A program made the position numbers and the translations under genes. Source: Methyloligella sp. (lineage in GTDB: Bacteria > Pseudomonadota > Alphaproteobacteria > Rhizobiales > HXMU1428-3). From it: 47,877 nucleotides of DNA. The stretch lies in assembly GCA_021604645.1 (NCBI GenBank), contig BQJJ01000016.1:1-47877 (forward strand), in the 5' to 3' direction. Positions 34,473 to 43,575 of this stretch are shown in pieces. Positions within the stretch are counted from its first letter, which is position 1, and each line of letters opens with the position of its first letter. The notes beneath the pieces were generated by a model, which saw only the letters and a program-made list of their open reading frames with translations, searched no databases and was not told where the DNA came from.

Positions 34473-36776
34473 TTAATTGCTAGAGTTTCCAGATTTAGAA
34501 GAGTTGCTAATACCCTGTTGTGTTCCAAATGAACCAAGGTGTTTAAGTGTAAAGAACACTTTTACAGATTGGTCAGGATCAACATCACGATCATCAATAA
34601 ATGATTCATTATATGAGACTGATAGAGAGAAACATTCATCAGAATATTCTAAACCAACATAATCAGAAACTCTAAAGTCATCTTCGATATCATATCTGAT
34701 ACCACCAATAAGAGACCAATATTGCGTTAATTTCAATCGAGCATTCGCCAAAATCTCCTGCTCATCAGAAATTACAGAGGTACTTGTTGTATCACCTTTA
34801 ACAAACGCGTAGTTCAAACCGCCGCTTAACGGACCAGCCCTAAAACTCGCATAAACATCCTGTCTTTGCAGTTCGAATTCTTTATCATCAAAACGGCTTT
34901 GTGCAACAAGAGTTAAATTATCGTTTGGTTTAAGATAAAGACCACCAACAAAATCAGACTCGTCTCTTTGTAAACCTGAACGATTAATTTGTCTATTTGA
35001 ATCAAGAGCATAAGCATTATCACCATCAAGATGGTAACTCTGACCAAAAACAGCTCTCATATAACCGCCAGTATAGTTCTGCAATGTATATTGAATACCA
35101 ATATTAGCACGCGTACCTGTTTCAATACGGTCATACCCAGAAAATTTATCTAAATCAAACAGCAAAGTATCATCAAAAACTAGACTTTGTGCATCTTCAT
35201 TAGAAACATCTAATTGATCTTTCCGGCTAAGGTCAGTTCTTGTCACGACTTGCGCAATAGGCTCAAGCACATGAGATGCCCCTTGAGTATGAGCAACCAA
35301 TGGGAACCGATATTCTAAACCACCAGAAGCAACACCACGTGTTTCCGTGTCATCACTAAAGTTACCAGTTTCAGGGTTCCTATAATTATTCCCAGTGTAA
35401 ATATCACCACGCAATTTAGCAAAAGGCGTAATAACTTGACCAAGACCGTCCACAAACTTACGGCGCCATGAAATATCAGCGCTCAGACGACTACTATCAA
35501 CACCATCATCATCACGAGTTAAGCTTAAAGCATTTGCATTGAAGCTTAATTCTCCACCTAAAACAGGATCAGAATAAATATAATTATAGTCTATAACAGG
35601 ATGAACAATCGACTCAGATTGAGTTGTATCATCAGCTAACAACCCACCGAATGAATAAGCATTCGCAGAGAAATAATTACGGTCTTTTTGTCCAACGAGA
35701 TAAATCTTAGAAACACGATCTTCCCGTTTGATATTATCAAGTTTATAGAAGCGACGGAACGTATCATCGCTTTCATAGGTAACATCCCAACCAAAATCCC
35801 AATCACTTGCAATCTTGAAATCACCTTCAGAGACAATAGAACCTCTAAATTTATCATCCGATGGTGAATCATCCGGACGGTCAGTTTCTGAAATACCAGC
35901 AACCTTGATATTATAGCTACCGTTTTTCAAACGATGACGCCACTCACCTTTAAGTAAGAACCCACGCTTAGAAAGATAACTGGGGCTAAAAGTAAAATCA
36001 TAATTCGGTGCTAAATTGAAAAAATAAGGAGTTTCAATCCCGCCACCAAGATCTTTAGAGTAAATTGGGCGAGGAATTAAGAAGCCGGATTGGCGCTTAG
36101 CTGTTTGATCTGGATGTTTGAAAAAGGGCAAATAAGCAATAGAAGTTCCAAAGATATCAAAAGTAGCATCTTCATAACTAATTGTTTTTTCTTCTTTGTT
36201 ATGAATAACACGCTTCGCTTTGATCCGCCAAAGTGGCGCTTTCTTAGGGCTATCTTCGCAAACCTTACAAGGTGTGAAAACACCATTCTTAAATTCAGTA
36301 ACATTGCCTGGACGACGAATAGCCTGTGTGGCACCAATACGAGTTTCATCAGTCGTCACAACTTGAAGGGATCTAATAAAACCTTCTTTAAAGTCATCAG
36401 TGAGTACTATGCGCTCAGCTTTAACTAAAGCACCATCAGGTTCTTTAATACGCACATTACCATCAGCAACAAGTTTACTTGTGCCGCGGTCATAAATCAC
36501 ATCATTTGCTAGAAGAGTGTAGTTATTATAGTAAATTTCAACATTGCCACGTGCAATCACACGGTTGTTCTTATTATCATAAATAAGATCATCTGCCTGT
36601 ATAAGCATTGGCTTGTTTTTATCAACGCTTGGAATGAGTTTCTCAACAGTCGGGTCATCAGATTCCTGAGCGCCAACAGTCGGAACAGTCGAAATTCCCG
36701 TTAAGGGAGCAGCAAAAGAAAATGCCACGGCCAAAAGACCGCCCTTTACGATATATCTGTTCAATAAAGTCATCAA
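34473..36776 (-). CDS. lptD: LPS-assembly outer membrane protein LptD
   Basis: Beta-barrel translocon that inserts lipopolysaccharide into the outer leaflet. A signal peptide (about 1-37, ending VGAQ) is followed by an OstA/LptA-like jellyroll: PMLIQADDLIYDNKNNRVIARGNVEIYYNNYTLLANDVIYD (in parts). The large domain begins with FTPCKVCEDSPKKAPLWRIKAKRVIH, where two Cys lie close together, and WDFGWDVTYESD marks the barrel. It ends with a short Ser/Asn-rich tail after the last strand. Length (767) is normal for Alphaproteobacteria. It follows lptF-lptG on the same strand (173-bp gap). Confidence 0.95.
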   Translation of the reverse strand: MMTLLNRYIVKGGLLAVAFSFAAPLTGISTVPTVGAQESDDPTVEKLIPSVDKNKPMLIQADDLIYDNKNNRVIARGNVEIYYNNYTLLANDVIYDRGTSKLVADGNVRIKEPDGALVKAERIVLTDDFKEGFIRSLQVVTTDETRIGATQAIRRPGNVTEFKNGVFTPCKVCEDSPKKAPLWRIKAKRVIHNKEEKTISYEDATFDIFGTSIAYLPFFKHPDQTAKRQSGFLIPRPIYSKDLGGGIETPYFFNLAPNYDFTFSPSYLSKRGFLLKGEWRHRLKNGSYNIKVAGISETDRPDDSPSDDKFRGSIVSEGDFKIASDWDFGWDVTYESDDTFRRFYKLDNIKREDRVSKIYLVGQKDRNYFSANAYSFGGLLADDTTQSESIVHPVIDYNYIYSDPVLGGELSFNANALSLTRDDDGVDSSRLSADISWRRKFVDGLGQVITPFAKLRGDIYTGNNYRNPETGNFSDDTETRGVASGGLEYRFPLVAHTQGASHVLEPIAQVVTRTDLSRKDQLDVSNEDAQSLVFDDTLLFDLDKFSGYDRIETGTRANIGIQYTLQNYTGGYMRAVFGQSYHLDGDNAYALDSNRQINRSGLQRDESDFVGGLYLKPNDNLTLVAQSRFDDKEFELQRQDVYASFRAGPLSGGLNYAFVKGDTTSTSVISDEQEILANARLKLTQYWSLIGGIRYDIEDDFRVSDYVGLEYSDECFSLSVSYNESFIDDRDVDPDQSVKVFFTLKHLGSFGTQQGISNSSKSGNSSN

Positions 36777-36949
36777 ACCCCTGATATTAAGAAATAATCA
36801 CACATTTAGCCTAAAAACGTAAAGTGAATCCAAAACTTAAGAAATCACCTCAAATAGGCATAAAACGTCTGATTTTCCCCCTCATCTATAATATTCATCC
36901 CAGTTTCTAAAGAAAGCGAAACATTCACATCCAAAAAACTTAATTGATC

Positions 36950-38038
36950 TTAACCGTCTTCTTGAAACAATAAAACAGTAATAATCAAAAAACTCCACGC
37001 AAAAAGAGGCACCCAAGTAGCTATTTCCGGCGCAACTTTACCTGAAAGTCCAAATTGTCGAGATGTTTCCGCAAAGATAAAAAATCCAATCCCGATACAC
37101 ATCCCTAAAATAATCATGGATTGGATGCGACCTAAACGAAATGTTCTCAACGAACAGGTTGCTGCAATTAGCACCATAATTGCAAGTAAAAAAGGCTTCG
37201 AAAGCAACAATTGATACTGAATCTTATAACGTGTTGCAGGTAAGCCAGCCTTATTCGCAATTTCAATAAAATTAGGCAACGCCCAAAAAGAAACGGTTTC
37301 AACGCTTCCCATACTATCTGTTATCTGAGTCGGTGTTAAATAAGTACTTAATAAGTAATTTTTATGAAATTTAGGCTGTTGACCAATACTAGAGACCCAA
37401 GCATCCCGAAAAACCCAATGTCCCTCTTCAAGATCCGCTCTTTTTGCGTCAACTCGTTCAACAAATTTAGAATTTTTCGAATATTGGAGGGAAGTAACGC
37501 CAACAAGACTATGACCATGATTAGCAGAAGCCCTTGCATTCATAACAGAGGGGCCATCTGTCCCATCCTGGCGAAACCAAATTTGATTATTCGAAGAGCG
37601 CAATTGTGACTTCGATCCACCAAATAATTTCGCATAAACCCGCTCTGATTCAGCTTTAGAATAGGCCGCCAGCGGATTATAGACACACATCGCAAATATT
37701 CCAATGCCTATAGCAACCCCGAGAGGAGGTAATAAAAAACGCCAAACAGAAACACCTGCCGCCCGGATAATTATAAGCTCAGAGCTCCGCCCTAACATTA
37801 AAAACGCACCAATAGTGCCAACAAGAACAGCAAAGGGGATGGTCAGTTCAGCAAAAGAAGGGATACGTAAAAGTGCAATGTACAACACATCATTGAGAGA
37901 GATGTCGCCGGACTTACTGGATTTCCTCAAAAGCTCAATAAAATCAATAAGAAGGATAAGCAAACAAAACAACAAAAATACCATAATTATGGTAACCAAA
38001 AATTTCAGAGACATATAGCGATTGAGGATCTTAATCAC
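36950..38038 (-). CDS. lptG: LPS export permease LptG
   Basis: One of the two inner-membrane permease subunits that extract LPS for the LptB ATPase. The N-terminal RYMSLKFLVTIIMVFLLFCLLILLIDFIELLRK and IPFAVLVGTIGAFLMLGRSSELIIIRAAGVS carry the YjgP/YjgQ signature. A periplasmic beta-jellyroll lies at about 125-255, and three membrane segments with a conserved LSKPFLLAIMVLIAA follow. It has 362 residues and six predicted membrane segments. It overlaps lptF by 4 bp. Confidence 0.94.
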   Translation of the reverse strand: MIKILNRYMSLKFLVTIIMVFLLFCLLILLIDFIELLRKSSKSGDISLNDVLYIALLRIPSFAELTIPFAVLVGTIGAFLMLGRSSELIIIRAAGVSVWRFLLPPLGVAIGIGIFAMCVYNPLAAYSKAESERVYAKLFGGSKSQLRSSNNQIWFRQDGTDGPSVMNARASANHGHSLVGVTSLQYSKNSKFVERVDAKRADLEEGHWVFRDAWVSSIGQQPKFHKNYLLSTYLTPTQITDSMGSVETVSFWALPNFIEIANKAGLPATRYKIQYQLLLSKPFLLAIMVLIAATCSLRTFRLGRIQSMIILGMCIGIGFFIFAETSRQFGLSGKVAPEIATWVPLFAWSFLIITVLLFQEDG

Positions 38039-39192
38039 AGTTGAACCCCGCTGTTCTTCACTTTCCCACCGCTTGATTTTCTTCCACCCGGGAGAAATTT
38101 AGAAAACACTTCAGGAGCCATATTTTTCCAAATATAGAGGATACATAAAAGTATGCCACCAATCGGTATGCCATAAACAAGCCAAACAGCATGCGGATTT
38201 ACCTTCAATATATTAATTGAGGCAAGTCCAAGCATACGGGCGCCCATTCCAACACAAAAACCAATAACCAGTAATTTAGAACTATTTTGCCGCGTTGAAC
38301 GGGCCACCCCAAGGGCCGCAACAGCAATAAAAGCAAATAGAAGAGGGTAAAGGGCACTGGAAAAACGGTTGTGAATTTCGGCACGAATTCGCCCTAAAAT
38401 TTTAGGACGATTAATTTCCGACGCTGGCGGGTTTAATAAACCAGGCAAATACCGCGCACGCGGTTTATAAAGTGCCTTTCCCCCCTTCGCCTTACCAAAG
38501 TCAGTTAAGTCAAAAATATACTGATCAAATTTAACAATCTGAACATCATCTTTGCCTGCTAATTTACGGTGAATATGCCCATTGGTCATTTTCAGATAAA
38601 CGCTACCATCAAGCTTAATCATCTCGCCTTCTTCAGCCAAATAAGTCAGTTGAACTTTAGGATCACGTTCATCACTAACAAGCAGACCAAGTAAATCGCC
38701 ATTCTTTTTTCGGTCACGAATATGAAACGTCATTTGACCCGTTGGGCTCGAAAACTTTCCAGCCTGCAACACATGCGTGATCAAATCAGCTCGAACTTGG
38801 GTAATATAAGCTCTCAATTTCTGCAAGCTAGCCGGTTGTATAAATAGGTTACTGGCCAATACTACAAAACTTACAATGAGCCCCAGTGCAATATAAGGCA
38901 TAATAAAACGCCAAACCGTAGCGCCACTGGCTGTCATAATGATGAGTTCACTATCCAGATTAAGCTTATTGAGAGAATAAAGACATGAAATTAAAAACGC
39001 TATGGGCGCGACAATCGCCATAGCCTGTGGCATAGCCAAAGTCGTCATTTTGATAAAAAGAAAAAAACCACCGGACAAACCTTCAAGCTGTTTGAGAGAT
39101 GTAGCAATCCATACAATCGCGCTCAAAGACCCTACAATCATAATAAGGGCATTTGAAACTTGCATAAAAACGTAGCGACCAAATAAATCCAT
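38035..39192 (-). CDS. lptF: LPS export permease LptF
   Basis: Partner of LptG in the LptB2FG transporter. It shows the YjgP/YjgQ fold: MDLFGRYVFMQVSNALIMIVG, then the motif FLISCLYSLNKLNLDSELIIMTASGATVW and a periplasmic jellyroll at about 130-260 including SPTGQMTFHIRDRKKNGDLLG. C-terminal membrane segments include LYPLLFAFIAVAALGVARSTRQ. It has 385 residues and six predicted membrane segments. It is the first gene of the minus-strand lptF-lptG-lptD-surA-like-pdxA-rsmA run, divergent from pepA. Confidence 0.94.
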   Translation of the reverse strand: MDLFGRYVFMQVSNALIMIVGSLSAIVWIATSLKQLEGLSGGFFLFIKMTTLAMPQAMAIVAPIAFLISCLYSLNKLNLDSELIIMTASGATVWRFIMPYIALGLIVSFVVLASNLFIQPASLQKLRAYITQVRADLITHVLQAGKFSSPTGQMTFHIRDRKKNGDLLGLLVSDERDPKVQLTYLAEEGEMIKLDGSVYLKMTNGHIHRKLAGKDDVQIVKFDQYIFDLTDFGKAKGGKALYKPRARYLPGLLNPPASEINRPKILGRIRAEIHNRFSSALYPLLFAFIAVAALGVARSTRQNSSKLLVIGFCVGMGARMLGLASINILKVNPHAVWLVYGIPIGGILLCILYIWKNMAPEVFSKFLPGGRKSSGGKVKNSGVQL

Positions 39193-39780
39193 AAGAAAAT
39201 CTACAATTTCTAACTCATAAACAACAAGACAGGATTAATGCCATAAACTAAAGGACATGACAAAACGAAAGACAAACTGAAATACCATGTCATATCTTAG
39301 AGAAAATCAAATTCACAAAACCATAAATAGAGACACATGGAAAGAAATTCATAGCAATTCCCACAACACAATCTCTAATCTAAACACCTAAAAACCCAAC
39401 AAGGCTAAATTGAGACTAGGAGTTCATTCAAATTTTATGTTGAGCATAAAAATTCATCATGGCCACATAAGCGCAAACCTTGTGCGAAAGTCTGATATCA
39501 AAGCAATCAATAAGGCTAAGAGAAGGGCTTTAAAGTTAAAATGAAAATCACTAAATAATTACCGTCTACTCTATTGAGGCTCCTTGAGCTTCATATGCGA
39601 ACAGTTTAACTTACAGTACAACCCGACCGAAGCATTGCAAGGATAGGAAAAATTATACACCAATACAAATAACTAGAGCATTCAATCGTTTCCTTTTGAA
39701 TGAATTTTGCTCTAGAGTTGCAACCCAAACAAAAATCTAAAATGAAAAAAGCACATATCAGTTTTTAAAAGAGGCTATGA
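39193..39780. other. Divergent intergenic region lptF / pepA
   Basis: 588 bp without a credible gene, the longest gene-free stretch here. It must carry the promoters of the LPS-export run (minus) and pepA (plus); I cannot pick either with confidence. The only strong structure is the palindrome at 39673-39715, listed separately. GCGCAAACCTTGTGCG at about 39470-39485 is a weak imperfect dyad. Confidence 0.65.
39673..39715. repeat. REP-like palindrome with CTAGAGC arms
   Basis: CTAGAGC (39673-39679) and GCTCTAG (39709-39715) are perfect inverted arms. Inside, ATTCAA (39680-39685) and TTGAAT (39696-39701) pair again, with ATCGTTTCC-like sequence in the loop. Rhizobiales genomes carry many intergenic palindromes beginning CTAGAGCATT and ending with its complement (Bru-RS/RIME-type, from memory), and this looks like one of them. 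Only one copy is in the window, 66 bp before pepA. Confidence 0.6.
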
Positions 39781-41304
39781 ATGAACAAAACCGCAAAAAT
39801 AAATTTTGAAAAAATAAGCTTACCAAATTCAGGCACCATTGTTCTGTTTACGACAAAATCAAACAAGCTCTCTGACCTTGCAAAAGAGCTCGACACAAAC
39901 AACAATAAGTTCATTACTAAAGCCATTAAAGCTGCTGATTTCAAAAGTGCAAAATCTTCAATTCTAGAAATTATCTCACCTACAATAACAGATCCAAAAT
40001 CAGCCAACTATGATCGCGTCATCCTGGTTGGATTAGGTGAAAACAAAGATCTTACTAAAGTTGATTGGCGTCATCTTGGTGGGACAATTTGTGGGCACTT
40101 ACTGTCTAAAAATATCGAGAGCGCAACACTGATCACTGAAACTGAAGAAGACGCGGAGTTAATTGCAAATCTCGGTTTCGGCCTTACATTGCGTCAATAC
40201 AAGTTTGATAAATACAAAACATCAAAAGCAAAAGATGATGCTGAAAAAGAGAGTGAACTACAAAAAGTTTCAATTCAATCAAGTGATGCGTCTGCGGCCA
40301 AAAAACATTTCACTAGCAACTTAAGCCCCATTCAACACGGCGTTTTCGCAGCCCGTGACCTAGTCAACGAACCAGCCAATATTCTGGGTCCCAATGAATA
40401 TGCAAAACGTATAAAAGCACTATCAAGCTTAGGCCTAGAAATCAAAATCCTATCCGACAAAGAGCTAAAGGCTGAAAAAATGCACGCGCTATTAGGTGTC
40501 GGTGAAGGTAGCCGCCAAGGATCGTATCTTGCCATCATGCAATGGAAAGGTGGACCAAAATCAGAAAAACCAGTCGCAATCGTCGGTAAAGGCGTCACCT
40601 TTGATACAGGCGGCATATCCATTAAAGGTGCCGGTGGTATGGAAGATATGAAAGGCGACATGGGCGGCTCAGCAACTGTTGTCGGTCTAATGCAAACACT
40701 CGCCAAAAGAAAAGCCAAGGTCAATGCAATTGGCGTTGTTGGTTTGGTTGAAAACATGCCAGACGGACAAGCCACAAGACCAGGTGATATTCTAACCTCC
40801 AAATCAGGCCAAACCATTGAAGTCATCAATACAGATGCAGAGGGCCGTCTCGTTCTGGCTGACGCTCTTTGGTACACTCAAGAAAAATTCAGCCCCAAAT
40901 ACATGATCAACTTAGCCACTTTAACCGGTGCGATCATGGTGGCATTAGGCAAAGAATATGCAGGACTGTTCTCAAATGATGACGAGCTTGCAGACATGTT
41001 GGTAGCTTCAGGCAAAGATACAGGCGAGCAAGTCTGGCGGATGCCGTTAGGTGAAATTGGTTCATCATATGACAAACTCATCAACAGTACTTTTGCTGAT
41101 ATGAAAAACACAGGCGGCAGATGGGGAGGGGCCATAACAGCTGCTCAATTCTTGCAGCGATACGTAAATGAGACCCCATGGGCCCATATTGACATCGCTG
41201 GTGTCGCCATGGCTTCAAACAAATCTCCTATCAGCCAAAGCTGGGGCTCTGGTTATGGTGTTGATTTGCTCAACAACTGGATCTCAGAAAACTTTGAAAA
41301 ATAA
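39781..41304 (+). CDS. pepA: Leucyl aminopeptidase (M17)
   Basis: Hexameric dizinc cytosolic aminopeptidase that releases N-terminal residues. The C-terminal catalytic domain is unmistakable: KGVTFDTGGISIKGAGGMEDMKGDMGGSA, with metal-binding Lys270 and Asp275, then the M17 signature NTDAEGRL (350-357) with metal ligands Asp352 and Glu354, then LATLTGAIMVALG. The N-terminal macro-like domain (1-170) is less conserved. Length (507) is normal. It converges on the MerR gene with a shared terminator between. holC, which often follows pepA in Alphaproteobacteria, is absent. Confidence 0.97.
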   Translation: MNKTAKINFEKISLPNSGTIVLFTTKSNKLSDLAKELDTNNNKFITKAIKAADFKSAKSSILEIISPTITDPKSANYDRVILVGLGENKDLTKVDWRHLGGTICGHLLSKNIESATLITETEEDAELIANLGFGLTLRQYKFDKYKTSKAKDDAEKESELQKVSIQSSDASAAKKHFTSNLSPIQHGVFAARDLVNEPANILGPNEYAKRIKALSSLGLEIKILSDKELKAEKMHALLGVGEGSRQGSYLAIMQWKGGPKSEKPVAIVGKGVTFDTGGISIKGAGGMEDMKGDMGGSATVVGLMQTLAKRKAKVNAIGVVGLVENMPDGQATRPGDILTSKSGQTIEVINTDAEGRLVLADALWYTQEKFSPKYMINLATLTGAIMVALGKEYAGLFSNDDELADMLVASGKDTGEQVWRMPLGEIGSSYDKLINSTFADMKNTGGRWGGAITAAQFLQRYVNETPWAHIDIAGVAMASNKSPISQSWGSGYGVDLLNNWISENFEK

Positions 41305-41333
41305 GATTGTTTAAAAAACTTCGTAAAAATTTT

Positions 41334-41367
41334 AAAAGCCATCAGTTACTAAACTGATGGCTTTTTT
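41334..41367. terminator. Bidirectional terminator between pepA and merR
   Basis: A perfect 14-bp stem, AAAAGCCATCAGTT (41334-41347) with AACTGATGGCTTTT (41352-41365), closes the 4-nt loop ACTA. T runs follow on both strands. It lies 30 nt past the pepA stop and 22 nt past the end of the convergent merR gene, so it serves both. Confidence 0.94.
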
Positions 41368-41388
41368 AATAATCACTCTTCAAAGTTA

Positions 41389-41787
41389 TTATCTCTTGGA
41401 CCGTCGCTGATTTTTAATCGCAAGCTTCATCAACCGTTGAAACTTCGGACATTCAAAATGAGTGGGAGCAGAGCAGTCTGCAGCATGCTTCAACCCATCG
41501 CGCAAACTTGTTAGTTGCTTAATCGTTTTATCAATTTCATCGGCTTTTCTCATGAGTTGTTGCCTGTCAATTTTAGGACCATGTTCTGTAAAAATTGAAC
41601 CTATCTCATCCAATGAAAAGCCAGCCTGACGACCAAGAGCAATAAGTGCCAAACGTTCTAAAATACCATCATCAAATACACGTCTCAAACCATTCCTACC
41701 AATGGAATGAATAAGGCCTTTCTCCTCATAAAAATGTAAAGTCGAAACGGGCAATCCCGAATGTTTTGCAACAACCCCAATATCCAT
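41389..41787 (-). CDS. MerR-family regulator with C-terminal Cys motif
   Basis: Regulator of 132 residues. The MerR winged helix is clear: MDIGVVAKHSGLPVSTLHFYEEKGLI, then GLRRVFDDGILERLALIALGRQAGFSLDEIG. A dimerisation helix (about 75-100) leads to HAADCSAPTHFECPKF, where Cys105, His110 and Cys113 could bind a metal or sense redox state, as in SoxR-type proteins. It is transcribed away from a thiopurine-methyltransferase-like gene, and the divergent promoter has MerR geometry. The ligand is unknown; thiol-reactive metalloid or redox stress is inferred. Confidence 0.9.
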   Translation of the reverse strand: MDIGVVAKHSGLPVSTLHFYEEKGLIHSIGRNGLRRVFDDGILERLALIALGRQAGFSLDEIGSIFTEHGPKIDRQQLMRKADEIDKTIKQLTSLRDGLKHAADCSAPTHFECPKFQRLMKLAIKNQRRSKR

Positions 41788-41809
41788 AATTACGTCTCCA
41801 ATATTTCTC

Positions 41810-41840
41810 TTGACCTCAAGTTGACTTTAAGTTGCATACT
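41810..41840 (+). promoter_or_regulatory. MerR-type promoter with 19-bp spacer
   Basis: TTGACC (-35, 41810-41815) and CATACT (-10, 41835-41840) are separated by exactly 19 bp, the overlong spacing MerR-family activators correct by twisting DNA. The spacer carries the partial dyad CCTCAAGTT/ACTTTAAGT at its centre. It points at the methyltransferase gene (start 41881) and lies 23 bp upstream of the merR start on the other strand, so the regulator could control both. Confidence 0.75.
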
Positions 41841-41880
41841 AAAGCAATAGAAGAAACAAAGAAATTTTAAAGGCATACCC

Positions 41881-42516
41881 ATGGACGAAAATTTTTGGCA
41901 TGAACGCTGGAAAAACAATGAAATTCCATTTCATGAAAGTGAAGCAAACAAAAACCTGGTCAATAATTTTGATAAACTTCAGATCAAAGAAAAAAGCCGT
42001 ATCTTCATTCCCCTCTGCGGTAAGACACTAGATATCGGTTGGCTCTTATCAAGAAGGTATAGAGTAGTGGGGGCAGAATTAAGTGAATTCGCCATCAATG
42101 AGTTATTCAAACAATTAGAAGTAAAACCAATCATTAAAGATACGGGTTCGCTTAAATGTTACAGCGCCCCCAATATTGATATCTTTGTTGGAAATATCTT
42201 TGAACTCACAATAGAAGATATAGGGCTGGTCGACGCTATATATGATAGAGGAGCCTATGTAGCCTTACCCAAGGAAATCAGGTCCAAATATAGCCAACAT
42301 ATGAAAGACATAACAAAAAATGCGCCACAGCTGCTTATAGCTTATGAGTACAATCAAGATCTCATGAAAGGACCACCATTCTCCATCCCACCAAAAGAGC
42401 TAGAGAACAATTATAATGACGCTTATGAAATTACAAACCTAAACAGTAAAGACGTAGAAGGTGGTTTAAAAGGCATATGCGCAGCTAAGGAAAACGTATG
42501 GCTCTTAAAACCCTAA
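41881..42516 (+). CDS. tpm: Thiopurine S-methyltransferase-like enzyme
   Basis: SAM-dependent methyltransferase of 211 residues. All TPMT family marks are present: FWHERWKNNEIPFHESEANK at the N-terminus, the SAM motif RIFIPLCGKTLDIGWLL, VVGAELSEFAINELF and DAIYDRGAYVALPKEIRSKYSQHM. The C-terminus keeps GPPFSIPPKEL. Bacterial TPMTs methylate tellurite and selenite and other thiol-like compounds, which fits control by the divergent MerR gene. The ATG is at 41881, behind TTTTAAAGG. There are no further genes in the transcript; a 12-bp hairpin lies about 90 nt downstream. Confidence 0.93.
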   Translation: MDENFWHERWKNNEIPFHESEANKNLVNNFDKLQIKEKSRIFIPLCGKTLDIGWLLSRRYRVVGAELSEFAINELFKQLEVKPIIKDTGSLKCYSAPNIDIFVGNIFELTIEDIGLVDAIYDRGAYVALPKEIRSKYSQHMKDITKNAPQLLIAYEYNQDLMKGPPFSIPPKELENNYNDAYEITNLNSKDVEGGLKGICAAKENVWLLKP

Positions 42517-42606
42517 ACTATAATTCCATTATTAAGGCAGTCATCATAGCCAAGCAGAAAGAAAGCGATATAAATACTAACACACTGAATTACCTAGAGT
42601 TTACGA

Positions 42607-42637
42607 TATTATGGAAACAAATATTTTCCATAATATA
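42607..42637 (+). other. A+T-rich hairpin downstream of tpm
   Basis: ATATTATGGAAA (42607-42618) pairs perfectly with TTTCCATAATAT (42626-42637) across a 7-nt loop, 90 nt after the tpm stop and in front of the convergent envelope gene. It lacks a T run but could end transcripts from either side. The rest of the 207-bp gap holds nothing recognisable. Confidence 0.45.
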
Positions 42638-42723
42638 TATTATGCGAATAAATGGGTGTCCAAAAAAACACTCTGACAGCTCACAAAACCATCAAACATA
42701 ACACCAAGAGACGCCCTCTATTT

Positions 42724-43575
42724 CTAACTGCGCCAAGCAATAACAATGGCACAACGAAACGGTTGCAGTAAATTCTCAAAGTTAGAGCCAATCCGTTTGA
42801 TAACCTTATTCGCTTCGGCTCTAATTTTCTTAATATCGTCACTGCTATAGTTTTTTTCCCGCTTTAACTGAAATGAGAGTAATTGAGAAATTTCAGCAGC
42901 TGTATCCCCTGCACCCGTTGCTTTCCAGATTTTGCCATTAGATCGTAGGTTTAAATTATGCATCAAAGGGTCTGGGTCATATTTTTTAATGATCGGCAAT
43001 TGTGAACCAAGAGTACGCCTTACATATTCATTCAAAGCAACTGTTGTATTGTTAGCTCGTGCTAATCCCAAACAGCCATTATTGCGCGGCGATGTAAAAT
43101 CACAATTCTTATGTGTGAAGGCATCTCCAAAATTTTGAATATCAGTGAAACCAACAACCTCTAGTTCAAATGATTTTTGCAATGAGCGGCGCGGCAACAA
43201 ACTCCGCAACATTTTTTTAAATTGCAATTCAGCTGATGATGAAAGCTGAGCACCAGCTGTACCAAATAAGTTCTGAATAACAACAACACGGCTCTTCTCT
43301 AGATCAAACGCAACACCTCTGAGCGGCAAACGCCCAGATCCAGTTAAAACTTCAATCGTCTCAACATACTCAAAAGGCTCTTTCCGATAGACAACATTGA
43401 TGGTGTCATCTTTCGGAATTTTAATGGCTTTAACGCGAGCCTTCATACGGTCCCATTTTTCAATGAAACTTTGAATATCTCCTGCATCTTCTGCTGCGAC
43501 GACGACAACAGAACTAAAATTTAAAACCATGAAGGTACTGAGCAGTAAAACAAGAAACTTATCTCGGCAGTGCAT
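42724..43575 (-). CDS. Periplasmic OmpA-like domain protein
   Basis: Protein of 283 residues with a signal peptide (hydrophobic at about 7-26, ending VVVVAAED). The middle (about 120-195) resembles an OmpA/MotB-type peptidoglycan-binding domain: FELEVVGFTDIQNFGD supplies the strand and conserved Asp, and NNGCLGLARANNTTVALNEYVRR the helix with the conserved Arg. Between them CDFTSPRNNGC may form a disulphide. The similarity is moderate and seen by motif only. It overlaps the upstream coiled-coil gene by 17 bp, so the two are translationally coupled and probably form one envelope structure. Confidence 0.6.
   Translation of the reverse strand: MHCRDKFLVLLLSTFMVLNFSSVVVVAAEDAGDIQSFIEKWDRMKARVKAIKIPKDDTINVVYRKEPFEYVETIEVLTGSGRLPLRGVAFDLEKSRVVVIQNLFGTAGAQLSSSAELQFKKMLRSLLPRRSLQKSFELEVVGFTDIQNFGDAFTHKNCDFTSPRNNGCLGLARANNTTVALNEYVRRTLGSQLPIIKKYDPDPLMHNLNLRSNGKIWKATGAGDTAAEISQLLSFQLKREKNYSSDDIKKIRAEANKVIKRIGSNFENLLQPFRCAIVIAWRS

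Noticed and set aside
42498-42701. 67-codon open frame after tpm
   Set aside because: It overlaps the tpm end, covers an A+T-rich hairpin and has no ribosome-binding site or recognisable sequence.
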